Source: Candidatus Gastranaerophilales bacterium (lineage in GTDB: Bacteria; Cyanobacteriota; Vampirovibrionia; Gastranaerophilales; Gastranaerophilaceae). From it: 64,000 nucleotides of DNA. The number at the start of each line of letters is the position of its first letter. The first letter of the stretch is position 1. Under the pieces are notes generated by a model. That model had not been told where the DNA came from, ran no database searches, and saw only the letters and a list, made by a program, of their open reading frames with translations. The stretch covers positions 310,001 through 374,000 of the forward strand of contig CALVEN010000001.1 in NCBI GenBank assembly GCA_944326585.1, in the 5' to 3' direction. A program made the translations under genes and the position numbers. Of this stretch, positions 17,572 through 31,464 are shown piece by piece.

Positions 17572-19326
17572 ATGGCAAGAATAAAACAATTGTCAAAACA
17601 TTTGATAAATCAGATTGCAGCCGGCGAGGTGATTGAGCGTCCTGCATCCGTTGTAAAGGAATTAACCGAAAATTCCGTTGATGCAGGTGCCTCAAAAATA
17701 AGTATAGAAATTACAAATGACTGCCGCGATATAAGAATTGCGGATAACGGTTCGGGAATTCATCCCGATGATATATTGCTTGCGTTTTCAAAGCATGCCA
17801 CAAGTAAAATTCAAAATGACGAAGATTTGTTTGATATTCATACCCTCGGATTCAGAGGAGAAGCGCTTTCAAGTATAATTTCAATTTCAAAATTAACCTG
17901 TACAACAAGAACAAAAGACTTTGAAACAGGTACAAAAGTCAAGTGTGAAAATTCCGAAGTCAAGAAAACCGAAACAGGATGCGCAATCGGTACAATTATG
18001 GAGGTTAAAGATTTATTTTATAACCTCCCCGTCAGGTTGAAATTTTTGCGTAATCCGAATACGGAATTTTCTTATATTCAGGAAATTGTTCAATCGCTCG
18101 CCATTATAAATACAAATGTTGCCTTTGAGTTAAAACGCAACGGCAAAACCGTTTTAAAAACGACAGGGCAGGGAGATTTGGCGCAAACTTTGAAAGAGGT
18201 TTATTCGGCGGATGTTGTGGAAAATTTAAAATCTGTTTTAAAAACCGATGAATTATCTCATCTTAAAATCACCGGCATGGTCAGTAAGCCGGATTATACA
18301 CGTTCAAGCAAAAAGAATTATCATCTCTATATAAATTCCCGCTCAGTTAAATGTCCTGTTATGCAAAAAGCTGTTGATACGGTTTATAAAACACTTATTG
18401 CAAACAGTAAATATCCTTTCGTGGTTTTGAATCTTGAACTACCGTCGCATGACGTGGATGTTAATGTCCATCCGACTAAAAAAGAGGTACGTTACAAAAA
18501 TCCGAATCAGATTTTTAATTTTGTACGGACTGCGGTTGAGGCTGGACTTTCCAATTATGTTGAAAAAGAGTTTAAGCCCATACCGCAGACGAGTAATATT
18601 GTGGAGCTGCAGCCGGTATCCAAAAGGGATCTAAAAATTGATAATGACGATGATACCATGTATGTTTCCGATAGTTTGATGCAAAAAATTCATGATGAAA
18701 TTTCAACGCCGAAAGAAGATATTGTTGAACAAAAGACAATTATACAGCAGTCTGTAATTAAAGAGCCGGAACCTGAAGAAAATATTATCGGACAATACAA
18801 AAATACTTATATTTTAATTGAACAGGATAACGGTCTTGAAATTGTTGACCAGCATATTGCGGAAGAAAGATTTATTTATGAAAAACTTAAGTCCGAAAAG
18901 CAAATAGCATCTCAAATGCTGTTCGTATCTGATGTTGTGCCGGTATCATCCACGGATATGGCAATGATTAAGGAAAATTTGGATAAATTTGAAAAGTTCG
19001 GCTTCGGGATAGAATTTTTGAACGATAATGAACTTATTTTCAGAAAAATTCCCATGCTTATTGCAAAAGTCAATCCTAAGGAAATTCTTGCGGATATTTT
19101 GGAAAATATTGAAGGCGATATTGACAGGCTTGAAGAAAAAATACTTATTACAACTGCTTGCAAAGCTTCTGTTAAAGCCGGTCAAAAACTTTCGCTGTGG
19201 CAGATGCAGGAGATTATAAAAAAATGGCGTACGACAAAAATGCCATATACCTGCCCCCATGGCCGCCCTATCTCGCACATTATTCTTCACAAAGAAATCG
19301 CTGCATTTTTTCAAAGACAAAATTAA
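17572..19326 (+). CDS. mutL: DNA mismatch repair protein MutL
   Basis: It has 584 residues. The GHKL ATPase motifs are in order: ELTENSVDAGA, DNGSGI, FSKHATSKI and GFRGEALSSI. The C-terminal domain keeps the endonuclease motif as DQHIAEERFIYE (one change from the DQHA-x2-E-x4-E pattern) plus the metal-site cysteines in TACKASVKAG and CPHGRPIS, so it is predicted to nick DNA itself, as in bacteria without MutH. No mutS is seen nearby. It probably shares a transcript with the upstream membrane protein. Confidence 0.97.
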   Translation: MARIKQLSKHLINQIAAGEVIERPASVVKELTENSVDAGASKISIEITNDCRDIRIADNGSGIHPDDILLAFSKHATSKIQNDEDLFDIHTLGFRGEALSSIISISKLTCTTRTKDFETGTKVKCENSEVKKTETGCAIGTIMEVKDLFYNLPVRLKFLRNPNTEFSYIQEIVQSLAIINTNVAFELKRNGKTVLKTTGQGDLAQTLKEVYSADVVENLKSVLKTDELSHLKITGMVSKPDYTRSSKKNYHLYINSRSVKCPVMQKAVDTVYKTLIANSKYPFVVLNLELPSHDVDVNVHPTKKEVRYKNPNQIFNFVRTAVEAGLSNYVEKEFKPIPQTSNIVELQPVSKRDLKIDNDDDTMYVSDSLMQKIHDEISTPKEDIVEQKTIIQQSVIKEPEPEENIIGQYKNTYILIEQDNGLEIVDQHIAEERFIYEKLKSEKQIASQMLFVSDVVPVSSTDMAMIKENLDKFEKFGFGIEFLNDNELIFRKIPMLIAKVNPKEILADILENIEGDIDRLEEKILITTACKASVKAGQKLSLWQMQEIIKKWRTTKMPYTCPHGRPISHIILHKEIAAFFQRQN

Positions 19327-19400
19327 AATTAATTTGTATTTTCCGATTATGCTATTGTAACGAAATGTAAAGATGTATTTAAAATAGGTCGAAAACCAAT

Positions 19401-19537
19401 TATAATGCTTTATAGAGCAGGATAGACGTCGTATATCTAATTAAAGAAATAAATTTTTTCGTCGTTATCATGGTTATAGGAAAAAAGGGAACGACAAATT
19501 TACGGCGGATTGAAATTTTTCAATCCGTTTTTTTTTT
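19401..19537 (+). ncRNA. Candidate small RNA or terminated leader
   Basis: A TATAAT at 19401-19406 is followed by about 125 bases ending in a strong terminator. The predicted transcript contains GTCGTT...AACGAC, which can pair across a 25-base loop, and carries no ORF. It matches no RNA family I recognise. It sits between mutL and the F-x-G membrane gene, so it could be a free RNA or an attenuated leader of the latter. Confidence 0.4.
19504..19536 (+). terminator. Rho-independent terminator
   Basis: CGGATTGAAA and TTTCAATCCG pair, followed by ten T. It could end mutL transcription or the candidate small RNA. Confidence 0.88.
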
Positions 19538-19634
19538 GTGCTTAAAAAAATTGTAAAAAAAAGTTAAAAAACTAACAAAAAATCTTGATTTTTTGTTTTA
19601 TAAGAGTGAGAATAAATGCAATGGGTGGAGGACG

Positions 19635-21995
19635 ATGAAAGTAGACAAAACTCAATTTTATAGCGGTGAAAAGCGACATCTGGCAGGCATGGTGTCCGAC
19701 AAATTGCTCCCGTTGAGTTCTTATCCCATGACACAATATAATAATCGATATTTTGAGAGACCTTTAAAAAATAATTCCCCTGATTTATCTTTTAAAGGTC
19801 TTTCTTTTACCGGTGAGTCTACGATAAAAGAAGAACCGAAAAAACATAAGCCTATAAATCCCACACTTGTTTTATTGGGCGCTTTGGGTGCGGCAGGTCT
19901 TGCATTAAGACTTGCACCTTCTTACAAACAGGCTGTAAAATTTAATGTCCCCGAATTCAAAAAATTTACTAATAAATATATAGAAAACATCGGCGGAGAT
20001 TTATTTGAACATTTGAAAAATTCCAAATTGTCTCAAAAAATGTTGAAAATTGATGGTGATGAGGCAATCATTTATAAGAAAACTATTCCGCAATTAATTT
20101 GGGACGGTTTAAAATATCCGTTTACTGTTCTTCCGGGAGATTTGTTGAACGGTTCCGTTGAAATGCTGGGAAAAATCAAGCCGTTTAGAAAATGGTCTGA
20201 AAATATGCTGGCAAAACCGTTTTTCAAAAATATACGTCAGCATTCCAAAATTGATGCTAAAATGAATGCGTTGCAGGGACTTGTTGAAACCCAGCAAAAA
20301 TTATCTTCAAAACTTGCTAAAGGCGAATTGACGGAAGCTGAAGTTTCGTCAGAAATGTTCCAGCGATCCGTTAAAATGTTTGATAAAGAAAAGTACGGTG
20401 CTTATGATACAAAGCATGAAAGAGCTTTAAACAGGCTTGTATCAGGTCTGCCGCCGGCAGTATTCTTGGCAAATGATGCTTATAACCTTTCACGTATGAT
20501 GGATGATGATCCGAAAAAAGCCGATAAAGAGAAGAAAACAAGGTTTAACCAAGAAGCAACACGAATTTTGACCAGCGGTTATCTTACATTGATAACCCTC
20601 GGAGCATTGAATAAATATATTAATAATTCTAAATTCGGAATAATGCTGATGACAGGCGGTACGGTATTATTTACGGAAGCATTTTCACGTCTTGCAAACG
20701 GAAAACATATAAAACGCTTGACTCCGGAAGAAGCCCGCGCTGAAAATGAAAAAAATAATGCGCCGGAAAAAGAGATAAAACCGGATACATCATTTAAGGC
20801 TAATCCGGAATTTGAGAAAAAATCAGAAAAAGGACAGCAAAAACCGTTATTATCTTTTGACACTTTGATGAAAGCTTCAGCGGTTGTTATCGCTGCAGGG
20901 TTCGGAATTAAAGGGTTGAGAAAATTTAAATCGGTTGATGATATGTTTAAAATTGTTCAGGAACCTTTCCAAAAGTTGTATAAAAAATTGACGGTAATCC
21001 CTGATTATACAATAAGTAAAGATAAATTTGACAAAATTATAAATGTTCTTAACGAAAACGGTTATAAGGATTTGGCTTCAAAATACCAAAATATTGCGGC
21101 TACTGTTACGGATAAAAGCGACATAATTCATCTGGGCGCAAAAAATAAAAAATATGTGAAACCTGCTGTCAATTTTGTTATTGCACCGTTTAAATTTGCG
21201 TTCAATACTGTAACTTTGCCATATCGCTTGGTTAATAAGGCTGTAAATTTAGTCATGCCGAAACCAAAAGCCGTTCCAAAGACCGCCGAACAGCTTGCTA
21301 AAGAGTTATCCAAAAAAGATGTTGAAATTCTTGCAAAAACAATTGAAAATATCGGCAAAGAAGCAGTTAAAAAAGGTATGACTCCTAAAAAATTCCAGTC
21401 TTACGTAAATGATAATATTTTGAAAGCATTCAATGTAACAACAATGTCAAACCTTTCAAATGCAGAGCTTTCAAATCTTGCGAAAACCGCCGCATCCGCT
21501 GCAACGATATGGTTCCTGATGACGGATAACTACAATATGGTAATGTTGAAATCCAACGGTAATGATAAAGAAGGTGCAGAAACTAAATTCAAAGAACGTT
21601 TTGTACAGGAAGGTTCAAGATTATTTTATCAAACTCTTTTAATTGATTTATTTAATTCAACATTCAGGAGTCAGTATAACGGTTCGCTTGCCGGCATGAG
21701 CTGGGTAACTCTTGTTGACACAACTCTGGGCGAAATTCTTACAAGAAAGTCAGTCGGTATGCCTGTTGGTGCTCATACAAGAGATGAGCTTGAAGCTATT
21801 GAAAAGAAACAAAATGAAGCAACAGGTTTTGTAAAAGGTTATTATGACTTTATGCGCAGATTGACAGGAAAGCGTTCAATTGAGTCATACCATGTAAATA
21901 ATAATAAAGTTGAAACCCCTCAATTACCGAAAAATGATTTACCGATTAATTTTACCAATAATCATTCTGTATTACAGCAGATGATAAAGGGATAA
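19635..21995 (+). CDS. Large membrane-associated protein with N-terminal F-x-G motif, unknown
   Basis: It has 786 residues. Near residue 50 it carries PDLSFKGLSFTG, a motif also found near the start of other unrelated proteins here (31465, 42411). Hydrophobic segments occur near residues 75-95 (TLVLLGALGAAGLALRL), 310-350, 410-430 and 620-640, mixed with long Lys-rich helices. A KPKAVPKTAEQLAKELSKKD linker lies near 550. No enzymatic motif is seen. ATG 19635 follows GGAGG by four bases; an upstream ATG has no RBS. It may be a lineage-specific envelope protein. Confidence 0.7.
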   Translation: MKVDKTQFYSGEKRHLAGMVSDKLLPLSSYPMTQYNNRYFERPLKNNSPDLSFKGLSFTGESTIKEEPKKHKPINPTLVLLGALGAAGLALRLAPSYKQAVKFNVPEFKKFTNKYIENIGGDLFEHLKNSKLSQKMLKIDGDEAIIYKKTIPQLIWDGLKYPFTVLPGDLLNGSVEMLGKIKPFRKWSENMLAKPFFKNIRQHSKIDAKMNALQGLVETQQKLSSKLAKGELTEAEVSSEMFQRSVKMFDKEKYGAYDTKHERALNRLVSGLPPAVFLANDAYNLSRMMDDDPKKADKEKKTRFNQEATRILTSGYLTLITLGALNKYINNSKFGIMLMTGGTVLFTEAFSRLANGKHIKRLTPEEARAENEKNNAPEKEIKPDTSFKANPEFEKKSEKGQQKPLLSFDTLMKASAVVIAAGFGIKGLRKFKSVDDMFKIVQEPFQKLYKKLTVIPDYTISKDKFDKIINVLNENGYKDLASKYQNIAATVTDKSDIIHLGAKNKKYVKPAVNFVIAPFKFAFNTVTLPYRLVNKAVNLVMPKPKAVPKTAEQLAKELSKKDVEILAKTIENIGKEAVKKGMTPKKFQSYVNDNILKAFNVTTMSNLSNAELSNLAKTAASAATIWFLMTDNYNMVMLKSNGNDKEGAETKFKERFVQEGSRLFYQTLLIDLFNSTFRSQYNGSLAGMSWVTLVDTTLGEILTRKSVGMPVGAHTRDELEAIEKKQNEATGFVKGYYDFMRRLTGKRSIESYHVNNNKVETPQLPKNDLPINFTNNHSVLQQMIKG

Positions 21996-22034
21996 TTTGC
22001 AAAAGGCATTAGTTTTTGTTAGACTTTTATTATA

Positions 22035-24023
22035 ATGGTTGAAACAGACAAAAAAATTAAAATCATAATAGGTTCACTAATTGTCGGGGTTTGTTTTATA
22101 ATAGGTTTTTTGTTCGCTTATGTTTATCAGCCGGCGGAAAGGACAATGCAGATATATAGCAATGCCATGAAAGATTATGCGAATAAGGATTATCAAAATT
22201 CTTATTATTTGTTTTCGCGTGTAAGTTTTTTGTCCAATCTTAAACCTTTTGCCATCTATCATCAAGCATTGTGTGCAAAAGAACTTGGCGATAAAAAGTC
22301 TGAAATGAAACAGTATCAGCTGCTTTTTAATAATTATACAAAAAATAAATTAAGCCTTAAGGCAAAATATTTTGCGGCGCAAATGCTTATTGAAGATGAA
22401 CCTAATCAGGCAAAGCGATATTTTGAACAGATTATCAAAGATTATCCTGATAGTGATTATGCTATTGCCGCGGAGTATTATTTGGGTGTTATTTTATTGA
22501 ATAAATATAAAAATGGCAGAATTTTTCCGATGTCAGTAAAAGACGATATAGAAATGTCTTTCAGACATTATCTGGAAAAAGCTCCTCAGGGACGACTGGC
22601 ATTAAATGCTGTTGAAAATTGGCTTACTCTGGATAAAGAAATTGCCAAAGACGATTATTTGTTAATGGCGAAGAGTTATTATCTTTTCGGCGACTATGAA
22701 AACGCAAAAAAATTACTTGCGAATACGGATTTGAAAGAAAGCTGGGTGCTGGATGTTAAAAATTCATATGCTTTAAAAAACTATGCCCGCGCCAAATATC
22801 TTGCTCAATACGGTTTGCAAAATTATACGGCTTATGTCGATGAATCGGATATCCATGACACAGTTGATATATTTATAGATATGTCAAGCTCCAAAACAGA
22901 TGCGATAAATCTTTTGTATAATTTGTCCGCGCCAAAGGGCAAGGATTATATATGGAGTTTAAAATGTGAGGCAGCGCCCGTTGATTATCAGGCAGGATGC
23001 TACAGGCAGCTGTATTTGAATTTTCCGAAAGGGCGTTATGCGCCTTTAGCTACCGCAAATTTATTTTTTGATCGTATCAAAGCCAGAGATTTTGAAAATG
23101 CTGCCAAAATCGGAAAGGATTTTTTGAATAAATATGAAAATAACCAGAATGCACCGATGGTAATGTTCTGGCTTGGAAAAATTGCCGAGCATGAAAATAA
23201 TTATAATGAGTATATGAACTATTATAAAAGCACCATAGCGAATTATCCTGACACATATTATGCATACCGTGCTTATCTTGCGATGAAGCACATAAAAACA
23301 TCAATTTTAAACGCATATATTAAAGAACAGCCGGTAGAATATCCTTATCCGAATGTATCAAAGAATGACGTAATTTTTAAACTTGCGGAATTAAAAGATT
23401 ACGATTTAATGATGGAAATTACGGAAGATGATTTTATAAAAAGCTGGATATATTATCAAAAAGGCGACTATTCACATTCCATGCTGGTAGCTCGCGATGC
23501 TATGGAAAAAATTTATCCCAAACCGGAAAGGACGGATCTTCGCTGGCGACTGGTGTATCCGATAGATTATTATGATGAAATTCAAAAATATGCTCATTCG
23601 GTAGGCAATGATGCACCCCTGATGCTTGCGTTAGTCAGGGAAGAAAGTTATTTTAATCCGGATGCAAAAAGTTCGGTTGGTGCAAGAGGCTTAATGCAAC
23701 TGATGCCGGCAACCGCAAAAGAAATAAGCGCACATTACGGTTACGGATTAACTGATGAAAACGATTTATATAAACCGGAATTGAATATAAAAATAGGGAA
23801 TACATATTATGCGCAGTTGAGGAGCATGCTCAATAATCTTGATATATCTGCGATTGCTGCATATAATGGCGGAATCGGTTCAATCGGCAGATGGAAAAAG
23901 AATTTGAATTATGCCGATACTGATGAATTTGTCGAACAAATTCCCTACCCTGAAACCAAAAATTACGTCAAAAAAGTTTTCAGAAGCTACTGGAATTACC
24001 TGAGAATTTATATTGATGAATAA
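22035..24023 (+). CDS. Soluble lytic transglycosylase-like protein (Slt70 type)
   Basis: It cleaves the glycan strand of peptidoglycan, forming 1,6-anhydro-muropeptides. It has 662 residues with an N-terminal membrane anchor (about 10-30), a long TPR-like helical region, and a C-terminal SLT domain with REESYFNPDAKS (catalytic Glu near residue 537), GARGLMQLMPAT and AAYNGG. The match in layout to Slt70 is good. No RBS is clear at ATG 22035; a TATAAT overlaps the start codon by chance or marks a problem with the start. Confidence 0.93.
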   Translation: MVETDKKIKIIIGSLIVGVCFIIGFLFAYVYQPAERTMQIYSNAMKDYANKDYQNSYYLFSRVSFLSNLKPFAIYHQALCAKELGDKKSEMKQYQLLFNNYTKNKLSLKAKYFAAQMLIEDEPNQAKRYFEQIIKDYPDSDYAIAAEYYLGVILLNKYKNGRIFPMSVKDDIEMSFRHYLEKAPQGRLALNAVENWLTLDKEIAKDDYLLMAKSYYLFGDYENAKKLLANTDLKESWVLDVKNSYALKNYARAKYLAQYGLQNYTAYVDESDIHDTVDIFIDMSSSKTDAINLLYNLSAPKGKDYIWSLKCEAAPVDYQAGCYRQLYLNFPKGRYAPLATANLFFDRIKARDFENAAKIGKDFLNKYENNQNAPMVMFWLGKIAEHENNYNEYMNYYKSTIANYPDTYYAYRAYLAMKHIKTSILNAYIKEQPVEYPYPNVSKNDVIFKLAELKDYDLMMEITEDDFIKSWIYYQKGDYSHSMLVARDAMEKIYPKPERTDLRWRLVYPIDYYDEIQKYAHSVGNDAPLMLALVREESYFNPDAKSSVGARGLMQLMPATAKEISAHYGYGLTDENDLYKPELNIKIGNTYYAQLRSMLNNLDISAIAAYNGGIGSIGRWKKNLNYADTDEFVEQIPYPETKNYVKKVFRSYWNYLRIYIDE

Positions 24024-24029
24024 CATAAG

Positions 24030-24599
24030 TTTTTTACATAAAAAGAGCCAAAGGCACGATAACATTTTAGGTTTTGCATAAATTTGTTGTGTCACCCTGA
24101 ACTTTACAAAACGAACCAACGAGGTACGAGTTGTGTGAGCCTGTATCCGTCGGCGCAGCCGTTAGGTGTTTCAGGGTCTCTTGTACTTTACCGCTCAGAC
24201 AATACACGCCTATGAAGATTGTTTTGGCTACAGTTATTATTCGCTATCGCGGTATTTATGCTGCGTAGCAGCTCCGCGCCGTGATTATAGCGCGAGCGAG
24301 CAGAGGCTGAAGGTCGGCGGAGAACTCCGCCGCCGTAATGCCGTTTAATGCGAGCGAGTAAGAAGGCGCGGTAAAAAATTGCAGGATTTTAGCCCCTCTC
24401 CTGTCCTTCGGACACCCTCTTCCGGGCGAGGGATAAAATACTGCAACGGCACGAAGTGCGCCCGTTAGGGCTTTTGCAATCCGTAGGATTGCAATTTATT
24501 TAGCGTGTTTCTCTTTCTTTTGCCAGCATTTTCTTTCTCTTTTCCTTGCAAAAAAGAGAAAGAAAATGCTGATATATACCCATAATAGTTTTTATGTAA
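24030..24599 (+). repeat. Dispersed intergenic repeat, copy B
   Basis: It is bounded by TTTTTTACATAAAAA and TTTTTATGTAA. It has the same modules as copy A plus an extra insert near 24290-24360, and ends in a near-perfect 20-bp hairpin at 24524-24571 (arms CAGCATTTTCTTTCTCTTTT and its complement). It fills the 615-base gap between two convergent genes; no gene is seen in it. Confidence 0.88.
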
Positions 24600-24610
24600 C
24601 CGGTGCAATA

Positions 24611-24640
24611 AAAAGCCGGTTTTAAAACCGGCTTTTTACT
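24611..24640. terminator. Bidirectional terminator hairpin
   Basis: AAAGCCGGTTTT and AAAACCGGCTTT pair with a T run on one side and an A run on the other. It abuts the stop codon of the convergent coiled-coil gene and can serve it. Confidence 0.85.
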
Positions 24641-25037
24641 ATAACATATTTTTTCTGATTTTTTCTTTAGCCTTGTCAATTTGTTTGATGCGTTTTTCAA
24701 TAGCTCTGATTTGCTGATCAAGCGCTTTTCTTTCCGCCTTGATTAATTTGTATTGAGCATCAACATCAGAATATTTAGCTTTGTAGTTTAATAATTCATT
24801 TCTTACGTCAACTTGAGCGTTGTCAAGCTGTAAAATTGCATTTTGCATTTTGTCATTTCCTGCAATGTCTTGCGGATTGGTGGTTTGAGCAGGTGCAATT
24901 GTGGTTGTCTGGTTTCCGCTGTAGCTTGCATCGTCAAAGTTTAACGGTGTAAAAGCACTTCCGTCAGCAAAAGCGGCAGTTGAGCATGCCAATACTACAG
25001 CTAATGTCAATGCAGCTTGTTTAAAAGTTTTAATCAT
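24639..25037 (-). CDS. Small exported coiled-coil protein
   Basis: It has 132 residues. The signal peptide (KQAALTLAVVLACSTAAFA) ends near residue 24. A Thr/Ala/Gln-rich stretch follows, then a continuous coiled coil from about 60 to the end (QLDNAQVDVRNELLNYKAKY and beyond). AGGAG lies seven bases before the ATG. It could be a periplasmic structural or chaperone-like (Skp/OmpH-style) protein; no family is certain. Confidence 0.75.
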   Translation of the reverse strand: MIKTFKQAALTLAVVLACSTAAFADGSAFTPLNFDDASYSGNQTTTIAPAQTTNPQDIAGNDKMQNAILQLDNAQVDVRNELLNYKAKYSDVDAQYKLIKAERKALDQQIRAIEKRIKQIDKAKEKIRKNML

Positions 25038-25393
25038 GATTAATCTCCTATATTGTGTATAATATTACATATTAAATCATGCGGCATGAAATAACAAATT
25101 TGTTAATATATATTAATAATTTATGACGGAACTTTTTTTGTATTTTGTCGTCAATGATATTACCGGAACATGCATTATTCTTGATTATTAACATTTGTAA
25201 ACGTCTTAAATCCAGATATACATTGAAATTTAAAAAAAACATATAAAATTATAAAAAACATGAAAAACATGTCTTGATTTTTAAAAATCTTTGAAATATG
25301 ATGATTCATGTGCGCTGAGCACAATGAACTTTTTAAAGTAAATAGCAAAGTTAAGAAGTTTTAAGAATTTTAAAAAATATTTTAAAAAACCTC
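25038..25393. other. AT-rich gap between the coiled-coil gene and the rRNA promoter
   Basis: It contains the upstream region of the coiled-coil gene (TATAAT-like sequence near 25058 on the minus strand) and otherwise very AT-rich DNA, consistent with an UP-element region for the rRNA promoter. No gene is seen. Confidence 0.5.
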
Positions 25394-25424
25394 TTGACAA
25401 AAAAATTTGAAGTAATAATATAAT
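25394..25424 (+). promoter_or_regulatory. rRNA operon promoter
   Basis: TTGACA at 25394-25399 is followed by overlapping -10 candidates TAATAT (25416-25421, spacing 16) and TATAAT (25419-25424, spacing 19). A long A/T stretch precedes it. About 365 bases of leader follow before 16S, with inverted segments likely to pair in precursor processing. Confidence 0.75.
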
Positions 25425-25789
25425 AATTACCGCGAGAAAAGAGCGGTTGAGGACAAAGGGATAACCCGAGTTCGAAGTGTGAAGAAAGGCATTAAATGAT
25501 TTGCACATCTGCCTGTTCTAGCTAGCCCCAAGCACTTAGCTTGTAGTCTGCAAAATTAAATTAACTACCTAAGAAATGGTGGCAAAGGTTTTGACCGAAC
25601 ATTGAAAACAGAATAGCTGAAAACCCGCGTGAGCAGAAAACACTTCAAGTGTTTAAATGTGAACGCGAGAACAATACTTGTTAATTCAACAAAAATGATT
25701 CTAAACACGCAAAAGCATAAGCTTAGCGATAAAATAAAGTCGAGCAGTTTATATGCTAGCCGCATATAAACGATGGACATAAACTTTCT
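25425..25789 (+). other. Pre-16S leader
   Basis: This is the transcribed region between promoter and mature 16S. It contains short hairpins such as CACTTCAAGTG and TATATGCTAGCCGCATATA, and no ORF or tRNA. Processing stems with the downstream spacer are expected. Confidence 0.6.
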
Positions 25790-27312
<1,523 letters not shown>

Positions 27313-27551
27313 TAGGGAGATTGAGGTAACATCACAGGATGTTTTAAAATTAGCCTCCATCCCAAGGTCGAGAGCCGTTGAAGATATTAATTTTATATTT
27401 TTGGTTAATATAAGAGGCTCGAATTAACGAGTATGTTTTCAGACTATTTTGTCTCCAGTGTTTGGATTGTACATTGAAAATTGCATAAGATTATAAGCGT
27501 AAATCGAGATAAATGTTATTTTATTAAGATAAAACGTAATCATCAATGTTA
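27313..27551 (+). other. 16S-23S spacer without tRNA genes
   Basis: The 240-base spacer contains no recognisable tRNA-Ile or tRNA-Ala cloverleaf or T-loop sequence. It has GTACATTGAAAATTGCATAA, similar to spacer segments in cyanobacteria and Firmicutes. Confidence 0.7.
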
Positions 27552-30556
<3,005 letters not shown>

Positions 30557-30630
30557 TTGGAAATTGATGATAGCGTTGACTTATAATCATTATGCAACTT
30601 TCAAGGTGCTTCAAGCACAGGTTACCAAGT

Positions 30631-30750
30631 TTGTCGGTGACCAAGAGTGAGGAAACCACCCGTTCCCATCCCGAACACGGTCGTAAAGACTCATTTCAGC
30701 GAAAATACTTGGCGGGCCACCGCCTGGGAAGATAGCCCGTTGCCGACATC
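30631..30750 (+). rRNA. rrf: 5S ribosomal RNA
   Basis: TTGTCGGTGACC at the 5' end pairs with TGCCGACA at the 3' end to form helix I. The core contains CACCCGTTCCCATCCCGAAC. About 120 bases. It lies 75 bases after 23S. Confidence 0.93.
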
Positions 30751-30756
30751 TAATTT

Positions 30757-30795
30757 TAAAAAAGAGGAATGACAAAAAGTTGTTCCTCTTTTTTA
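30757..30795 (+). terminator. rRNA operon terminator
   Basis: AAAAAGAGGAA and TTCCTCTTTTTT pair directly downstream of 5S. Confidence 0.88.
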
Positions 30796-30818
30796 TGTGA
30801 ATTTTGTTGTGGCAAGCG

Positions 30819-30945
30819 GCGGAAATACTTGGCGCAGTGTCTACGTGCGTAGCACACGTCTGGGAAATAGCCCGCTACATCTAATTTTAAAGTGAGGAAT
30901 GACGAAAAGATGTTCCTATTTTTTTGTGTGGAAACCACCCCCTTC
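30819..30945 (+). pseudogene. Degenerate 5S rRNA fragments with a second terminator
   Basis: GGAAATACTTGGCG and CTGGGAAATAGCCCG followed by CTACATCTAATTTTAAA repeat the 3' half of the intact 5S gene and its flank with small changes; GAGGAATGACGAAAAGATG leads into a second terminator-like hairpin (30894-30925). GTGGAAACCACCCCC at 30929 repeats an inner 5S segment. This looks like decayed tandem 5S copies. Confidence 0.72.
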
Positions 30946-31007
30946 AGCAAAATGATAATCAATTATTCTGCTTGCTTTTATAGTATAAATTTTGTATAAT
31001 AATATGC

Positions 31008-31430
31008 ATGCGCAGGAAGTATCATAATAAAATTATCACATTTATTGTAACTTTTTTGTTAATGTTTACGGGTATTTATTATTTAGGATTAAGCTATGTA
31101 CCGTTGGAGTTGTATGAAACGCAGACGATGCCTGCTGACAGAACCGAAGATTTCTACGTAACCCAATGGTGCAAGACGGATTTTGGCAGAAAAGAAGCTG
31201 TTCTGTGGGATTTGACACGGGTCGATTGTCTTACTAAAGATTATGCTATAGAATTTGATTTTGCTAAAAAATGGGCTGAAAGCGTCGGACAATCACTTTA
31301 TTATGCAGAGTTGACGCATAAAAAACCTGCTGTTGTTTTAATTTTGAATAACTGGGCTGATTTAAGGTATGTTAAAAGAGTTGAGAGATTAAATCAGGAT
31401 ATTCAAATTTTTCTTGTAAAAGCGTTTTAG
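31008..31430 (+). CDS. Membrane-anchored protein of a PD-(D/E)xK-like family, unknown
   Basis: It has 140 residues with an N-terminal membrane helix (about 8-30). The soluble part reads TRVDCLTKDYAIEFDFAKKWAESVGQSLYYA, the arrangement of acidic residues seen in small predicted nuclease-fold proteins (D...E-F-D...K). Catalysis is inference. TTGCTT, a 17-base spacer and TATAAT (30995-31000) end seven bases before the ATG, with no RBS, so the message may be leaderless. Confidence 0.65.
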   Translation: MRRKYHNKIITFIVTFLLMFTGIYYLGLSYVPLELYETQTMPADRTEDFYVTQWCKTDFGRKEAVLWDLTRVDCLTKDYAIEFDFAKKWAESVGQSLYYAELTHKKPAVVLILNNWADLRYVKRVERLNQDIQIFLVKAF

Positions 31431-31464
31431 CAAAATTATTTTTGTTAGGTTTTTATCTTAGAAC

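Noticed and set aside
22031-22037. Leaderless start for the lytic transglycosylase
   Set aside because: The TATAAT overlaps the ATG itself, so it cannot place the transcript start at that codon.
27313-27551. Search for tRNA-Ile/tRNA-Ala in the rRNA spacer, and for tRNAs elsewhere
   Set aside because: No cloverleaf or GTTCGAATC-type T-loop was found; small divergent tRNAs could be missed by eye.
31008-31430. Naming the small membrane protein a nuclease
   Set aside because: The acidic-residue pattern is suggestive but a membrane anchor and lack of a clear lysine motif leave the function open.
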